Shown piece by piece: positions 1-10,406 of a DNA stretch of 64,000 bases. The stretch is taken from contig NC_063170.1 of the NCBI RefSeq assembly GCF_023159225.1, positions 60,929,708 to 60,993,707 on the forward strand, read 5' to 3'. Every line of letters begins with the position of its first letter. Position 1 is the stretch's first letter. Source of the stretch: Perognathus longimembris pacificus (taxonomy: Eukaryota > Chordata > Mammalia > Rodentia > Heteromyidae). The notes under the pieces were generated by a model. The model made no database searches, had not been told where the DNA came from, and saw nothing but the letters and a program-made list of their open reading frames with translations. Position numbers and translations under genes: made by a program.

Positions 1-310
1 ACAGAACATCGCAGAAGCAGTGACACAGAAGGAACTCATGGAGGCAGGGAAGTCTGAAACCGAAGGTATTTATCTGATGAGATCCTTCTTGTTGCATCAC
101 CTCATGATGGAAGACAAATGATCCAGAGCCAGAGTGAGAAGCGATCCAATTTGCAAGCCTCAGGCCTTGTTAATGAGCAGTCATTCATTCTTAGGGTGGG
201 GCCCTCAGGACCTAACCACATCCCATTAGGCCCTGCCTCCCAACACTGCTGCACTGGAACCCAGCTTCCAATATGTAAACCTTAGCAATACATTTCACTA
301 ACTCTTTTTG
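1..310 (-). mobile_element. MaLR-type LTR remnant (MLT1/MST-like)
   Basis: Read on the minus strand, this resembles the MaLR LTR family: a block meaning 'gggaggcagggcctaatggg', then a 'gggccccaccctaag' block, then the 'gacttccctgcctccatgag' block near the LTR 3' end. It is heavily diverged and is cut by the window edge. These are solo LTRs of ancient ERVL-like elements and encode nothing here. The subfamily cannot be fixed by eye. Confidence 0.5.
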
Positions 311-2189
311 GAGGTAGGGTGAATCTGGGCGGGGCTAAAGTTGTCACTGGTTGTCAACTAGGAGGGAGGTTTGATATTTTGTGGTTTTCACAGTGATTTT
401 GCTTTTGTCTATACTTGGATAGAATTCTGATGTAGGCTTGTTTGTCATGGGTTATCAATATTGTAGAATTGCCCAGTCCAATGCTAATATCCGGTGAAGT
501 TGTTTATGATATTGTTATTTAAATTTCTGTATTAATTTTTATCCAATTAGTTTAACTGTGATATTATTTCTCTATCCATAGAAGAAAAGGAAATCAGTAT
601 AAAGGCAACCAGAAAATAATAAGGCACACACAAAGACATAAGTGTTGAATGAAAAAAAAAATCCACAGAAATAATAGGCAAAATTTTGTTACAACTAGCA
701 AATTCACTATTACCTTTGGTTCAAATGTCATAGTTTTTCTTTCACAAAATACACATGATTCATTCAAGGAGCATATTCAGAGATTAGAAATTAGCCTTGT
801 AGAATTCTTCAAAGTGTATCATCTTTCTTAACACGAGTAAAAGAAGTGAGCCTAACTCAGTGGTCAATTTACTGCCAAAGCAGTAAGTTATTGACACTCA
901 TAAAAAAGTTAGGTGAAGCAACCAGGGAATTTAAATGAAGTACACTGTGAAAAGTGCTAGAAAAAATATGCTGGATAAATTTCTGTTATAAGGAGAAATT
1001 ATCAGTGCAGTAAACACCAAGTCAAAACTATTCATAGACATAAATCTAGTCAATGTAAAAGTAGAGAAAAAAATAAACCATCAACAGCACTTTCCCCTGT
1101 TATTTTGACATAATAAGTTCTCCTGTCTTTACTGGTCAGTGGAGAATATTCAGTGAGTTCAGGAAATGGTTGTCTTATCCACATAGATTTTTTAAGAGCC
1201 CCAAAGTGGTATTGACATTTATAGTATGTTGGCTGACACAAACAAATCAATGGAAACTTCAAAAGGGCATTCATATTGATACCCAGAATTAATCTTTCAT
1301 TCACTTTGGGGTCAGTAAACTGATTTTAAGTGGTGGCCAGAAATAGATAGGTTGTAAGAAGATGATTTATAAATATATATGCAACATTGGCAATGTAATC
1401 ATACAGCTGGTAGGGAATGAAATTTCATGGTTCTTTGGTTAGTCACAGAAATTATTTAATGATAGCAAACAAACCCACAAAAATATATTTTACATCCAAA
1501 GAGCTAGCCTGGGTAATTCACTGGGCAATGCCAAAATATTTCATCTTTCAGATTCAGAAATGTGGACTTAATCATATTTCTCTGTGTAAAGAGGATGATG
1601 GATGAGTCAAAGAGCTCATTTTCAATTTATACCAGAATGGAGGCTGAGACCACCTGCTAATCTAACTGAGCAAACCCTCACCTTCATGTCTTACGTTGCT
1701 TTTCATGAACTAAAATGCCAAATTTAATACTAGCAAGCAAATTTTTATTTACTTTCATTTTTTGATTTATAAAATTTCACTTGAAAATGTGAGCAGATTA
1801 CTTTAGCAGTCAATTTGTGTCATTTAGGAAAACTGACTTGGATTTAAGTTACCACAATTTCAACATTTAATTCTGTAATCTGGAGCAATCTCATAAACTC
1901 CACATGACTGAAGATTTGTTTGATGGGAAAAATAGCATTACTTAAACCTAATTACTATGAGATATAATTGTGGTCATACCTACAAGACTAAGCACCCAGC
2001 GAACAGCAGCAACTAAGTTACATCAACACAAACTTTACTTTTTTGTTTCCTACTTAGCAAAGGAAGTATAATATGTAAATTTCTGTTAAATTACACACAT
2101 ACACACACACACATATATATATATATTAGAAGTACCTCTGTTTATTTTATTGCATAGTAAATCCCTTTCAACTATTTAATTTAGTCACA
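311..2189. other. AT-rich intergenic sequence, no gene seen
   Basis: No ORF above about 85 codons and no recognised domain. The only clear structure is a short AC then AT dinucleotide tract at 2093-2126. The short open frames here look like chance in AT-rich DNA. Confidence 0.6.
2093..2126. repeat. (AC)n-(AT)n microsatellite
   Basis: An imperfect run of AC dinucleotides passes directly into an AT run of about 14 bases. Confidence 0.85.
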
Positions 2190-2900
2190 CTAATCATCAA
2201 TAAAATGAAAATAAAAATCACTATCACTAGATGCCAAGATATTTTCAGATAAATAAATATAATATAGAGAAATTAGAAGCCTTACACACTGCTGGAGGGA
2301 ATGTAGATGGTTCAACCACCTTGGAAAATATTTTATTGATTTCTTCACAGATTAACCATAGCAAAACAACAAGGTCTGGCCATTTCAAGAGGAGAGAAAT
2401 CATGCAGTCATACAAACCGTCCACACAAATGTTCAAGGAAGCATTATATATAATAACTAAAAAGTGTACATAGCCCAACTTTTTGTCACTTGACACAAAG
2501 ATAAGAAAAATATGCTATACCCTTGCAATGGAATAATATTTAGCAATAAAAATGGAATCATGTGTTGATGTGTGATATAATACAGATGAACACTGAAAAT
2601 ACTATAAGTGAAAAACACTAGTCAGAAAGATCCCATGCTATATAATTCCATTTATATTAAATTTCTGGAACAGGTCAACCCATAGAGACAGAAAATAGAT
2701 TAATGTTTGGCTAAGACCGTGGGGTTGAGAAGAGATGATCAGGGGTGACACCTAATGAGTGAGTAAAGTTTTCCTGGAATGATGAAAGTGTTCTGAAGTT
2801 ACAATAATTCTTGTGCAAAACTGATTGAACTGTACATTTAACAACTAGAAGCAAAGTTAGTAATATCAGAAATTCTGCCACTACAAGAATAGACAGGAAA
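2190..2900 (+). mobile_element. Ancient L1 3' fragment (ORF2 end plus 3' UTR)
   Basis: The order of phrases is that of the end of L1 ORF2: 'acacactgctggagggaatg', 'ttcaaccaccttgga', 'tgcaatggaataatatttag', then the old L1 3' UTR with 'tggaacaggtcaacccatag' and 'attgaactgtacatttaa'. All frames carry stops. Its divergence from the L1 at 6154-13642 shows it belongs to a much older subfamily. Boundaries are approximate. Confidence 0.65.
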
Positions 2901-3879
2901 TAGATCTGATCACAGCGTTGCTGTAAGTTGGTCCTAGCACTTGCAGTTGGACAATGCTGAAGTCCCAGTATAGTGTTAAGTCCTTTTGAAGTGCAAGTGA
3001 CTCTACTGGGGTGAGAGGAGGGTAACATAAGGAATGTTACTAAATGTTATCCCCTTCATGTCAAAGAATTTCCATCTCTTTGGAAGTTGGCGTACTGTGA
3101 ATATTATGAAACAGGTGAGGTGAAATGAAACTACTTTCAGTTCCCAAGCAACTGATGAGTTAGTTCCCACACTGTTCCTGAAGAAAGTGCCCTCTACTTT
3201 ATGCCTCTGCTCAGGTATTGCAATACTTCATTCATTCTACCATCTACCTTCCTGTTGGAAAGTATGTGTGTAGCTCTTGCTTTCCCAGTCTCTAATCTGG
3301 CCTCTGCTCAGGTGTGGTGAATGACAAGGACATCTGATATTTCATGGACACACATGAATTTAGTTTATTATAGACCCTAAGACTATCTTGGCTAAATTTA
3401 TAAAACATTTAATCATTTATTTCTAGTACATTATTTATGTGCACATACAGTCTGTCTGTGCACCTATCATTCTTGGCCTTTATTCTTGACAAAATGAATG
3501 ATTAGAAAGGTTTCCATTTCTATGCCTTTCATTTATCTTCAATGTCTCTCATAAGTGTTGAATTAAGCAGAGTTTATGGAACTTATCATAAATTGTAGTT
3601 TTCATTGAAAGTGACGGTGACAGAGTAGATTTCTATACTTTCAAATTCAATAACAATAACTCAGAGTTTCCAGGCTTTAAACAGGAAGGTTTTTACTCCA
3701 TGGAAATAATGCATTAGTATAAGCTATTTTGTGTCTTTTCCTGTTTGCCCCTCAAATCCATGAAAACTTAGTAAACTCAATAGTACTATCAGGAAACAGT
3801 TTTATGAATTAAAAGTAGTAAGGATAATAATTTTTCTAGTGGTAGAAACAAAGACATCTTGTCTCTCAAAAGGCATTAT
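2901..3879. other. Intergenic sequence, nothing recognised
   Basis: AT-rich, no long ORF, no simple repeat. Probably old unrecognised repeats or unique DNA. Confidence 0.5.
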
Positions 3880-4035
3880 TAAAAATGAACATTTATTGGG
3901 CACTTACTAAGAGCCAATTATTTTCATGTTTTATGGTGTTTAATCATGAAGACTAATGCATTAGGTAAGTACTAATTACTCCCAATGTGGAGATAAATAA
4001 CAGAGGTAAAGTTAACTAATTCAAAGTCAAATAAA
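3880..4035 (+). repeat. MIR SINE remnant
   Basis: 'acatttattgggcacttact' followed by 'aggtaagtactaattactcc' and 'ggagataaataacagaggta' follow the MIR consensus in order. MIRs are old tRNA-derived SINEs common to mammals. The copy is truncated and diverged. Confidence 0.65.
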
Positions 4036-4067
4036 TAATATTATTTCAAATTAAGATATACATGGTG

Positions 4068-4505
4068 GTTTGTGTTTGGTTTGATGGGGTCCCTCAAGGG
4101 CTTAAGTGCTGTAATCTTGGTTTCCCATGTAACTGGACTGGGAGGAAGGTAGAGCCTTCTGGGAGAGAAGAAGGTCATTAGAGATAATGTGTGCTCAGAA
4201 AGGGTTAATAGTGGTATACTGGATTGAGTCAGTCTCCATGGGATTGGGTGGTTATAAAAAGACTGAGTTTACTTTGGAATATCTCTGGCTCCATTCCTTG
4301 CAAGGTGATGATCTCTTCCAGACAAGCTCTTACTACTGTATTCCATGGACTTTGAATCCTCCAGCAGAAACCAACACATAGTTTTGCTTGGTCTTGCATG
4401 TTGAGGCTCCAAAATGATGTGCAACCTTTCTTTATAAAATATCATTTCTTTATGAAATACCCATCACTGTGTCATTTGTGATCATAACAGAAAATAGTTC
4501 AGTTA
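4068..4505 (+). mobile_element. MaLR-type solo LTR
   Basis: Begins near 'tggtggtttgtgtttggttt', has a central 'gattgggtggttataaaaag' segment and ends with 'cccatcactgtgtcatttgt...agaaaatagttcag', the layout of a MaLR LTR with its terminal stop-rich tail. No flanking duplication was found. It is not one of the mouse ORR1/MT types I recognise, so it may be a lineage-specific or older subfamily. Confidence 0.5.
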
Positions 4506-4589
4506 CTGTCACCAAAACAGACCTGAAGAACAGGAGCCTCAGAAGTAAACCTTTGCAGCTACAGCCCTCTCATTTCCAACAAGTGTGTT

Positions 4590-5715
4590 GATAACAAATT
4601 TACAGAGAAGACAGCCTCTGTTAACAAATGATGCTGGGGAAATTGGAGAGCCGCATGTAGAAGTCAGAAACCGAGATTCCTATCTCTTTCTCTAAAATGG
4701 ATCAAATACCTAATGTAAGACCTCCAACTTGAAAATTACTAAGGAAAAACAGTGAAAGCAATTCAAGGTCTAGGCAGAGTCAGTGCATTTCTGAATCAGG
4801 ACTATGGTAGGTCAGGAAAATAAGAGCAATAACTGAAAAATGGGATTGTAACAAATTTAGAGGAATGGGAAACAATTTAGAAATAAAGGAAACTAATGGA
4901 CAGAGCACGAAGATCCTACAGAAAAGGGGTGAATTTTTGCCAGCTATTTATTTGGCAGGGGATTAAGATCCAGAGTATACAGAGTCCCCCAAATTAAACA
5001 GCAAATGAACAAATGATCCAATTATTAACTGTGCTGATTGACAGCTTTTAAAAGGAGAAATAAACCCATGAAAAACAGTGTTTAACATCTTTCACCATAT
5101 GGGAAATGAAAATCAAAACGACATGAAAAGTCCATCTCATTAAAGTCAGAATGACTATATCAAGAAAACTAAAAGCAGTAAATGAGAGCAAAGATGTGTC
5201 TGTGTGTGGGGAAATGAACACTAATATGCCATTGGTGGAAATGCAAATGAATGCAGCCATTATGAAAATCTGTATGGAGGTTCCACAGAAAGAGAAGAGC
5301 ACTACCATCCCTCTATTTTGCAGCCAGGCACATATGGAGAGGGATCAACACATACAATGGAGACGCCTGCACATGTTTTTCAAAGTGCTTTTTCACTATA
5401 ACGAAGACATGGACTCAGCCTAGGTGCCCCTCAGTGCATGATCCGATGAAGAAGTGGTAGATGTACACAGTGAATTTAATTTAACCATAAAGAAGGACTA
5501 AATTATCTTTAGAAGAAAATGAGGAGAATTGAAAACCATTAAGCAAAACATGCCTGGCTCAGCAAGACAGATCTCATACGTGCTTTCATGTATGTAATCT
5601 AAATTTGAAAACAAAGACACAAAAGTACAAGAGACACTGATTGGGCAGAAGATGGTGGCTAGGAAAGGGAGACACTGAAGCGATGGAGCTGTGCTTGTTA
5701 TTCATATGATTATGA
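4590..5715 (+). mobile_element. Ancient L1 fragment, ORF2 C-terminal part
   Basis: Contains decayed ORF2 C-terminal signatures in the right order: 'aaatgatgctggggaaattgg', 'aaatgggattgtaac', 'gaaatgaaaatcaaaacgac', 'atgccattggtggaaatgca' and 'tatggaggttcc'. Frames are broken throughout. It matches the equivalent stretch of the younger L1 at about 12080-12800, but with many substitutions and gaps. Confidence 0.7.
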
Positions 5716-5839
5716 GTAGCATTTAGATTAAATAAGCATGGATAAAAATTTCATAATGAAAGCCAGTTTTGGGTGACGTTGCTGTTTGGATTATGGGCCT
5801 TGTGGTTGCTACCATGTTGCCAGCCCTTTATGTTTTAGT

Positions 5840-6063
5840 TATGTTTCAAATAGGGTCATACAATTTTTTTCCCAGAATAGCATGGATTATAAATCTCCTT
5901 TTATGCTTCCTGCACAGTTGGAAAGGTAGGAACACACCGCCATACCCTATTTGTTGAGGTCGGAGTCTTGCTAATTTTTTTCCTATACTGGCCTTGAATT
6001 ATGATCCACCCAATCTGATTCCTGAGAAGCTGTGATTATAGGCATGAGTTAGTATCTAGGCCA
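5840..6063 (-). mobile_element. Decayed 7SL-derived (B1/Alu-like) SINE, possibly dimeric
   Basis: On the minus strand the end reads like the B1/Alu head (rc of 'agctgtgattataggcatga' and 'actggccttgaattatgatc'). A second, weaker unit of the same type lies at about 5840-5955 ('aggaacacaccgccataccc', 'tagggtcatacaat'). The two units in tandem suggest a dimer, but divergence is high. Confidence 0.45.
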
Positions 6064-6100
6064 CTAAACCTATTATTCAAATGTCAAAGAAAACCAAATC

Positions 6101-6115
6101 TTGATAAAGACTTTT
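6101..6115 (+). repeat. Target-site duplication, outer L1 (left copy)
   Basis: The 15-bp word ttgataaagactttt recurs exactly at 13920-13934. The pair brackets the minus-strand truncated L1 together with everything later inserted in it. Confidence 0.9.
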
Positions 6116-6153
6116 TTTTTTCAGGTATACTTCCTTCAAGAAGCTATATATGG
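6116..6153 (-). mobile_element. 3' end of the outer minus-strand L1: poly(A) and transduced flank
   Basis: Ts at 6116-6121 are the poly(A) tail of the outer L1 read on the minus strand. The 32 nt at 6122-6153 are not L1 sequence. They lie between this terminal tail and a second A-rich stretch next to the L1 3' end (13659-13690). That order (L1, A-rich, unique DNA, poly(A), duplication) is what 3' transduction by read-through of a weak polyadenylation signal produces. The full-length L1 later inserted inside this segment. Confidence 0.75.
6138..6153 (+). repeat. Target-site duplication, full-length L1 (left copy)
   Basis: The 16-bp word aagaagctatatatgg is repeated without mismatch at 13643-13658, bracketing the full-length L1. 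Length and A-rich start fit L1 endonuclease cleavage. Confidence 0.95.
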
Positions 6154-8113
6154 GGATTTCGGCAGAAGACGGCGGAGGAGCAGCTGAGCCCTGCAGAGCT
6201 CCCTCCGATATCGTAATTTTCTCACCTCATAGAAACTGTTTCTCTGAGAAAGACAGCCAAAGTAAGTTCTAACAGTACAGGGATTCTGAACAGGAAGGAA
6301 AAATCGACTTTGCTGGTCTGAAAACACAGTTTTGAGCTCCGGGCGGCGTCTCGCCGCAGCACCAGTGCTGGCTCCGGCACAGTGCCGGGCACAGCCCCCC
6401 GCACTCCGCGCAGCTAAAGCGAGAAATACTCCAGACGGCAGCCGAGCACGGAGGACCTGACATCGCAGAGACAGCGTGAGTACCCCGCAAAAAAAAAAAA
6501 ATTATTCTCGCTTGTGCCTACAGTCCAGCTTCTGGAACGCATCCCTGTCTCCACCGCCAGAGCAAAGCGCCATCTTTGCCACTGGCATAGGGTCAGACCA
6601 GACTGGAACTGAAGCGGGCCTGGGGAAAGCGAGGTCAAAAAAGCCATCTTTGAAAAGGGCAGGAGGGGCGGAATCAGTGAGAACCAGCTCCGCCCAGAAG
6701 AACGCCCCCTGCCCTGGCGGGAGGCGAGTCCGGGGATTATCCAGAGATGCCCCGCCCTGCCCGTCGGAACTTCTAAACTTAAAGCAAAAGCTGCGAGCAG
6801 CTACCAGGGGCACGGAAACAACAGAAGGAGGAACAAACAGTTCCGGGGACAGCTAAACGGTCCCGTCACAGAGGAAACTAATTCCCAGCCCAAAACGGAG
6901 CTGCATTCCATAGCTACCTATGCCAAAGAGGCCGCCTCCCTCAGGCAAGCAACTCTTAGTGGAGCACAACAGGCCAGAGGCGCCACGCTCTGCTGAGTTC
7001 ACAGTCTAGTCAAGTCCAGGCATCAATGGCAGCGGCCCCACAGCTGACAGAGGAGCCACAGTTCCTGTGACTGCCCACGTCCCCATCGACAGAGGACGCC
7101 CAAGGCCTGCCTGCAAGCTGTGCGAACCTCTGAGACCCACGATTGCACCAACAGGGGAGAAGGTCAGAACAGATCCACCCCTTGCCAACTGAAATCAAGT
7201 CAAACCAGCCAATCAGGAAAATAGACTGCAGTCCACTGCAGGGAAACCTGAGACTGGTTTCTTTTTCTTTTCAAACATTTCTTTTTTAACTTTTCTTTTA
7301 AATTTTCTTTTTAATTTTTTCACACCTGAAACATCATTGGCTGGTTTTTTTGTTTGTTTGTTTGTTTGTTTTCCATTTTTACTGGTTTGTTTTATCAAGT
7401 TTTTTTTTGTGTTTGTTTATTTGCTTGGGTGTCCCTTTTCTGTTATTTTCCTTTTTATTTACTTATGCTTCCTTGAAATAATTTTTCTCTGTTTTGTGTA
7501 TCTGTCTTCCAGTATTTTTACTTCATTTCTCTCGTTGCGTCCTCTTCCTTTAAAAATTACTTTCCTATAAATAATACCTACACCCTTTTCTGCTAACTCT
7601 CCAGTGTCTGTCATTTTATCAATGTGCTTTCTACTGATTCTACTCTTCTCCACATTTCCACGTCACTGAAACTAAACCAAAATCACCACCACCCCCCCCC
7701 AATACACTTTACTCTATTCTCTTTACTACCTCCAACTTACCCTCCTGACTTACTGCCTGGACCTCCAGGCTCCATTGACTCCTGGTTATTGGATAGAGGA
7801 TATCCCAGCTTAATATGAGTGAATCAAAGGGGTTCATAGAGAAAGCCAGTCCTAAAAGAACTTAATATAAAAACAAGAATTGTGTATAAGGTTGTAACAG
7901 TAAATAAGTAACTACTGAATACAGGGCCCAGGATCAGATGTTATATTGAAATTGTATTCTTTAGGAACACCAAATCTAACTTTATAGACAGGTATACAAG
8001 TTATCTGTATATAATTGTGAAATTGTAAGATTTACACAACAGTGCTTGGTAAGGGCTGCTTTGGGTCTTAAACAGTGCTCACAGGTGCTGGTAGACTGGC
8101 ATTCCCAATCCAA
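6154..8113 (+). promoter_or_regulatory. L1 5' UTR / internal promoter region
   Basis: About 1.96 kb precede ORF1. The first 650 bp are GC- and CpG-rich, as expected for a methylation-regulated internal promoter. The first 30 bases contain gaagacggcggag, one substitution from a YY1-type AAGATGGCGG site such as that at the start of human L1. The region 7250-7520 is T-rich, with a (GTTT) run at 7350-7370 and a C run near 7690. I saw no clear tandem promoter monomers of the mouse L1 kind. Several GC-driven open frames on both strands here look incidental. Confidence 0.8.
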
Positions 8114-9235
8114 ATGGGCAGAAGAAACACAAGAAAGATGGCAAATAATGAAGTCTTATCCCCCACCCAAAACAAGCAGGAAGCAGAGCAGTCAATCAAA
8201 AACATAGAAGAAAACCCTCAAAATGCTCTACAAAGTTTACTGATAAACATGATAAATGAAAAGTTTGAATCTCTTCAGTCAATTATGTTAGAGCGTGAGG
8301 AGGCAAAGCAAAAATTAATGGAGAATTTCATGGCATCCACAAATAGAAAGATAAGTGAGCTTCAAGAGTCAAATGAAAAGATAGCTACCCAACTTAAAGA
8401 TTTGAGAGACAACAATCAAAACCAAAGTAATGAAGTTAATGAAGTAAAGAAGTCCATACAGGACCTAAGAAATGACATGGAAATCATCAGGAAAGACCAG
8501 TCAGAAGGAAAAGAGATTCGAAATCAAGTAGCTAGCCTACAGTCCCGACTAACTGAAGCAGAGGATCGAATCTCAGGAGCTGAAGATTCCTTAGATTCTA
8601 TGGAGAAAGATCAAAAATCAATACAAATCCAGTCCAAGCAACAAAACAGATCGCTACAGGAGATTCAAGACACAATCAGGAAGCCCAATTTAAGGATAAT
8701 AGGTATTGAGGAAAACTTGGAGAAAGAGGTTAATGGGATAGGCAACCTATTTAACAGAATATTAGCTGAGAACTTCCCAAACATCCAGAAGGAAAGGCCT
8801 ATACAGATACAAGAAGCATTTAGAACCCCAAATCGACCAGACCAGAATAGGACTTCCCACCGACACATTGTGATCAAAACAGCTTCAGCAGAGTGCAAGG
8901 AAAAAATACTCAAAGCTGTTAGGGCAAAGAAAACAATCACATATAAAGGAAAAGCAATCAGAATTACCCCAGACTTCTCAGCAGAGACCATGAAAGCAAG
9001 GAGAGCCTGGAATGAAGTATACCAAACTCTAAATAAAAACAACTACCAACCAAGAATTCTGTACCCCGCCAAACTCTCCTTCATAGCCGAAGGTCAAATA
9101 AAAGTCTTCCACAATAAGGAAAAACTGAAACAATATATCTCCACCAAACCAGCTTTACACAAAATCCTTAAAGATGTACTATACAGGGAAAATAATCAAG
9201 ATCCCAACACAGACAGAGAAATGAACCCTAATTAG
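8114..9235 (+). CDS. ORF1: LINE-1 ORF1 protein (RNA-binding chaperone)
   Basis: The product coats L1 RNA as a trimer and acts as a nucleic-acid chaperone in the L1 RNP. I chose the ATG at 8114 (MGRRNTRKMANN...), giving 373 residues. The frame is open 39 nt further up to an ATG at 8075, but L1 ORF1 proteins usually start with MG-K/R-rich residues. Residues about 35-190 are rich in E, K, Q and L with heptad-like spacing, the trimerising coiled coil. The RRM starts near residue 191 (PNLRIIGIEEN). The C-terminal domain carries RHIVIK, the KGKAIRITPDFSAET block and YPAKLSF. No frame break or internal stop. Length is near the usual L1 ORF1 size (human 338, mouse about 360-370). Confidence 0.95.
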   Translation: MGRRNTRKMANNEVLSPTQNKQEAEQSIKNIEENPQNALQSLLINMINEKFESLQSIMLEREEAKQKLMENFMASTNRKISELQESNEKIATQLKDLRDNNQNQSNEVNEVKKSIQDLRNDMEIIRKDQSEGKEIRNQVASLQSRLTEAEDRISGAEDSLDSMEKDQKSIQIQSKQQNRSLQEIQDTIRKPNLRIIGIEENLEKEVNGIGNLFNRILAENFPNIQKERPIQIQEAFRTPNRPDQNRTSHRHIVIKTASAECKEKILKAVRAKKTITYKGKAIRITPDFSAETMKARRAWNEVYQTLNKNNYQPRILYPAKLSFIAEGQIKVFHNKEKLKQYISTKPALHKILKDVLYRENNQDPNTDREMNPN

Positions 9236-9281
9236 TAAACACTAGATCAAGAAATGGGAAGACACAGCTTTAAACAAGACA
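9236..9281 (+). other. ORF1-ORF2 spacer
   Basis: A 46-bp A-rich spacer separates the ORF1 stop from the first ORF2 methionine codon. In L1, ORF2 is translated by unconventional reinitiation on the same RNA. Nothing here looks like a classical IRES by eye. Confidence 0.7.
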
Positions 9282-10406
9282 GTGATAATGAAAGGAAAAA
9301 ACGATCACCTCTCAATCCTAACTGTCAACATTAATGGACTTAATTCTCCAATCAAACGACATAGGCTCATAACTTGGATCAAAAATCAAGATCCATCTTT
9401 CTGCTGCCTCCAAGAGACACATCTATCCAGCAAAAGTAAACATCTTCTAAAAGTGAAAGGCTGGAAACAAATCTATCAAGCAAATGGCCCCCATAAGCAG
9501 GCTGGAGTTGCAATCCTAGTATCAGACAAAATTGACTTCAAATTAAAAAAGGTAAGAAGAGACAAAGAAGGTTACTACATACTAGTAAAAGGATCTCTCC
9601 AACAGGAAGAAATAACCATCCTAAATATCTACACGCCAAATGCAGGAGCACCCAACTTCATCAAACAAACACTACTGGCTCTAAAAACATTCATAGACCC
9701 AAACACAATGATAGTGGGGGACTTTAACACTCCACTATCACCTCTGGACAGATCAACACGCCAAAAACTGAACAAAGAAACCACAGAACTAAACAATTGC
9801 ATAGACCAACTAGACTTAATCGACATCTACAGAATATTCCACCCAGCAAGGACAGAATACACATTCTTTTCGGCAGCACACGGAACATTCTCCAAAATAG
9901 ATCACATCTTAGGGCACAAAGAAAATCTGTACAAATTCAGAAGTATCAAAATCATTCCCTGCATTCTTTCAGACCACAATGGAATAAAATTAGAGCTCAA
10001 CTCATTCAGCCACCACAGAAAATCCCACAATTCATGGAGACTAAAGAACACACTGCTGAACCATCAGTGGATCATTGAAGAAATTAAAACAGAAATTCAA
10101 ATGTTTATGGACTTCAACCAAGTTGAGGGCACAAAGTACCAGCTCCTTTGGGACACAGCAAAGGCAGTACTCAGAGGAAAATTTATATCTCTGAGTACAT
10201 ACATCAACAAACTGGAGAAACAGCAACTCAGTAATTTAAGGAAGCACCTTAATTTTCTGGAGAGAGAACAGCAAGCCAAACCCCAAGTCAATAGACGGAA
10301 GCAAATAATTAAAATCAAATCAGAATTAAATCAATTAGAGACGAAAAAACCATCGAAAGAATCAACAAAACAAAGAGTTGGTTCTTTGAAAAAATCAACA
10401 AGATAG
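9282..10406 (+). pseudogene. ORF2: LINE-1 ORF2, 5' part: endonuclease domain, cut by frameshift
   Basis: An apurinic-type endonuclease that nicks target DNA at T-rich/A sites to prime reverse transcription. Hallmarks in order: NINGLNSPIKRHRL near residue 15, QETHL, IVGDFN, KIDHILG and LSDHNG, so the expected catalytic Asn, Glu, Asp and His are all present. At 10344-10349 a run of six A's takes the place of the seven needed to stay in the frame shared with other L1s. This shifts the reading frame, adds about 20 foreign residues and ends at TAG 10404-10406. The conserved L1 reading continues without loss in the -1 frame from about 10352. A sequencing or assembly slip in the A run is possible. 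Confidence 0.92.
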
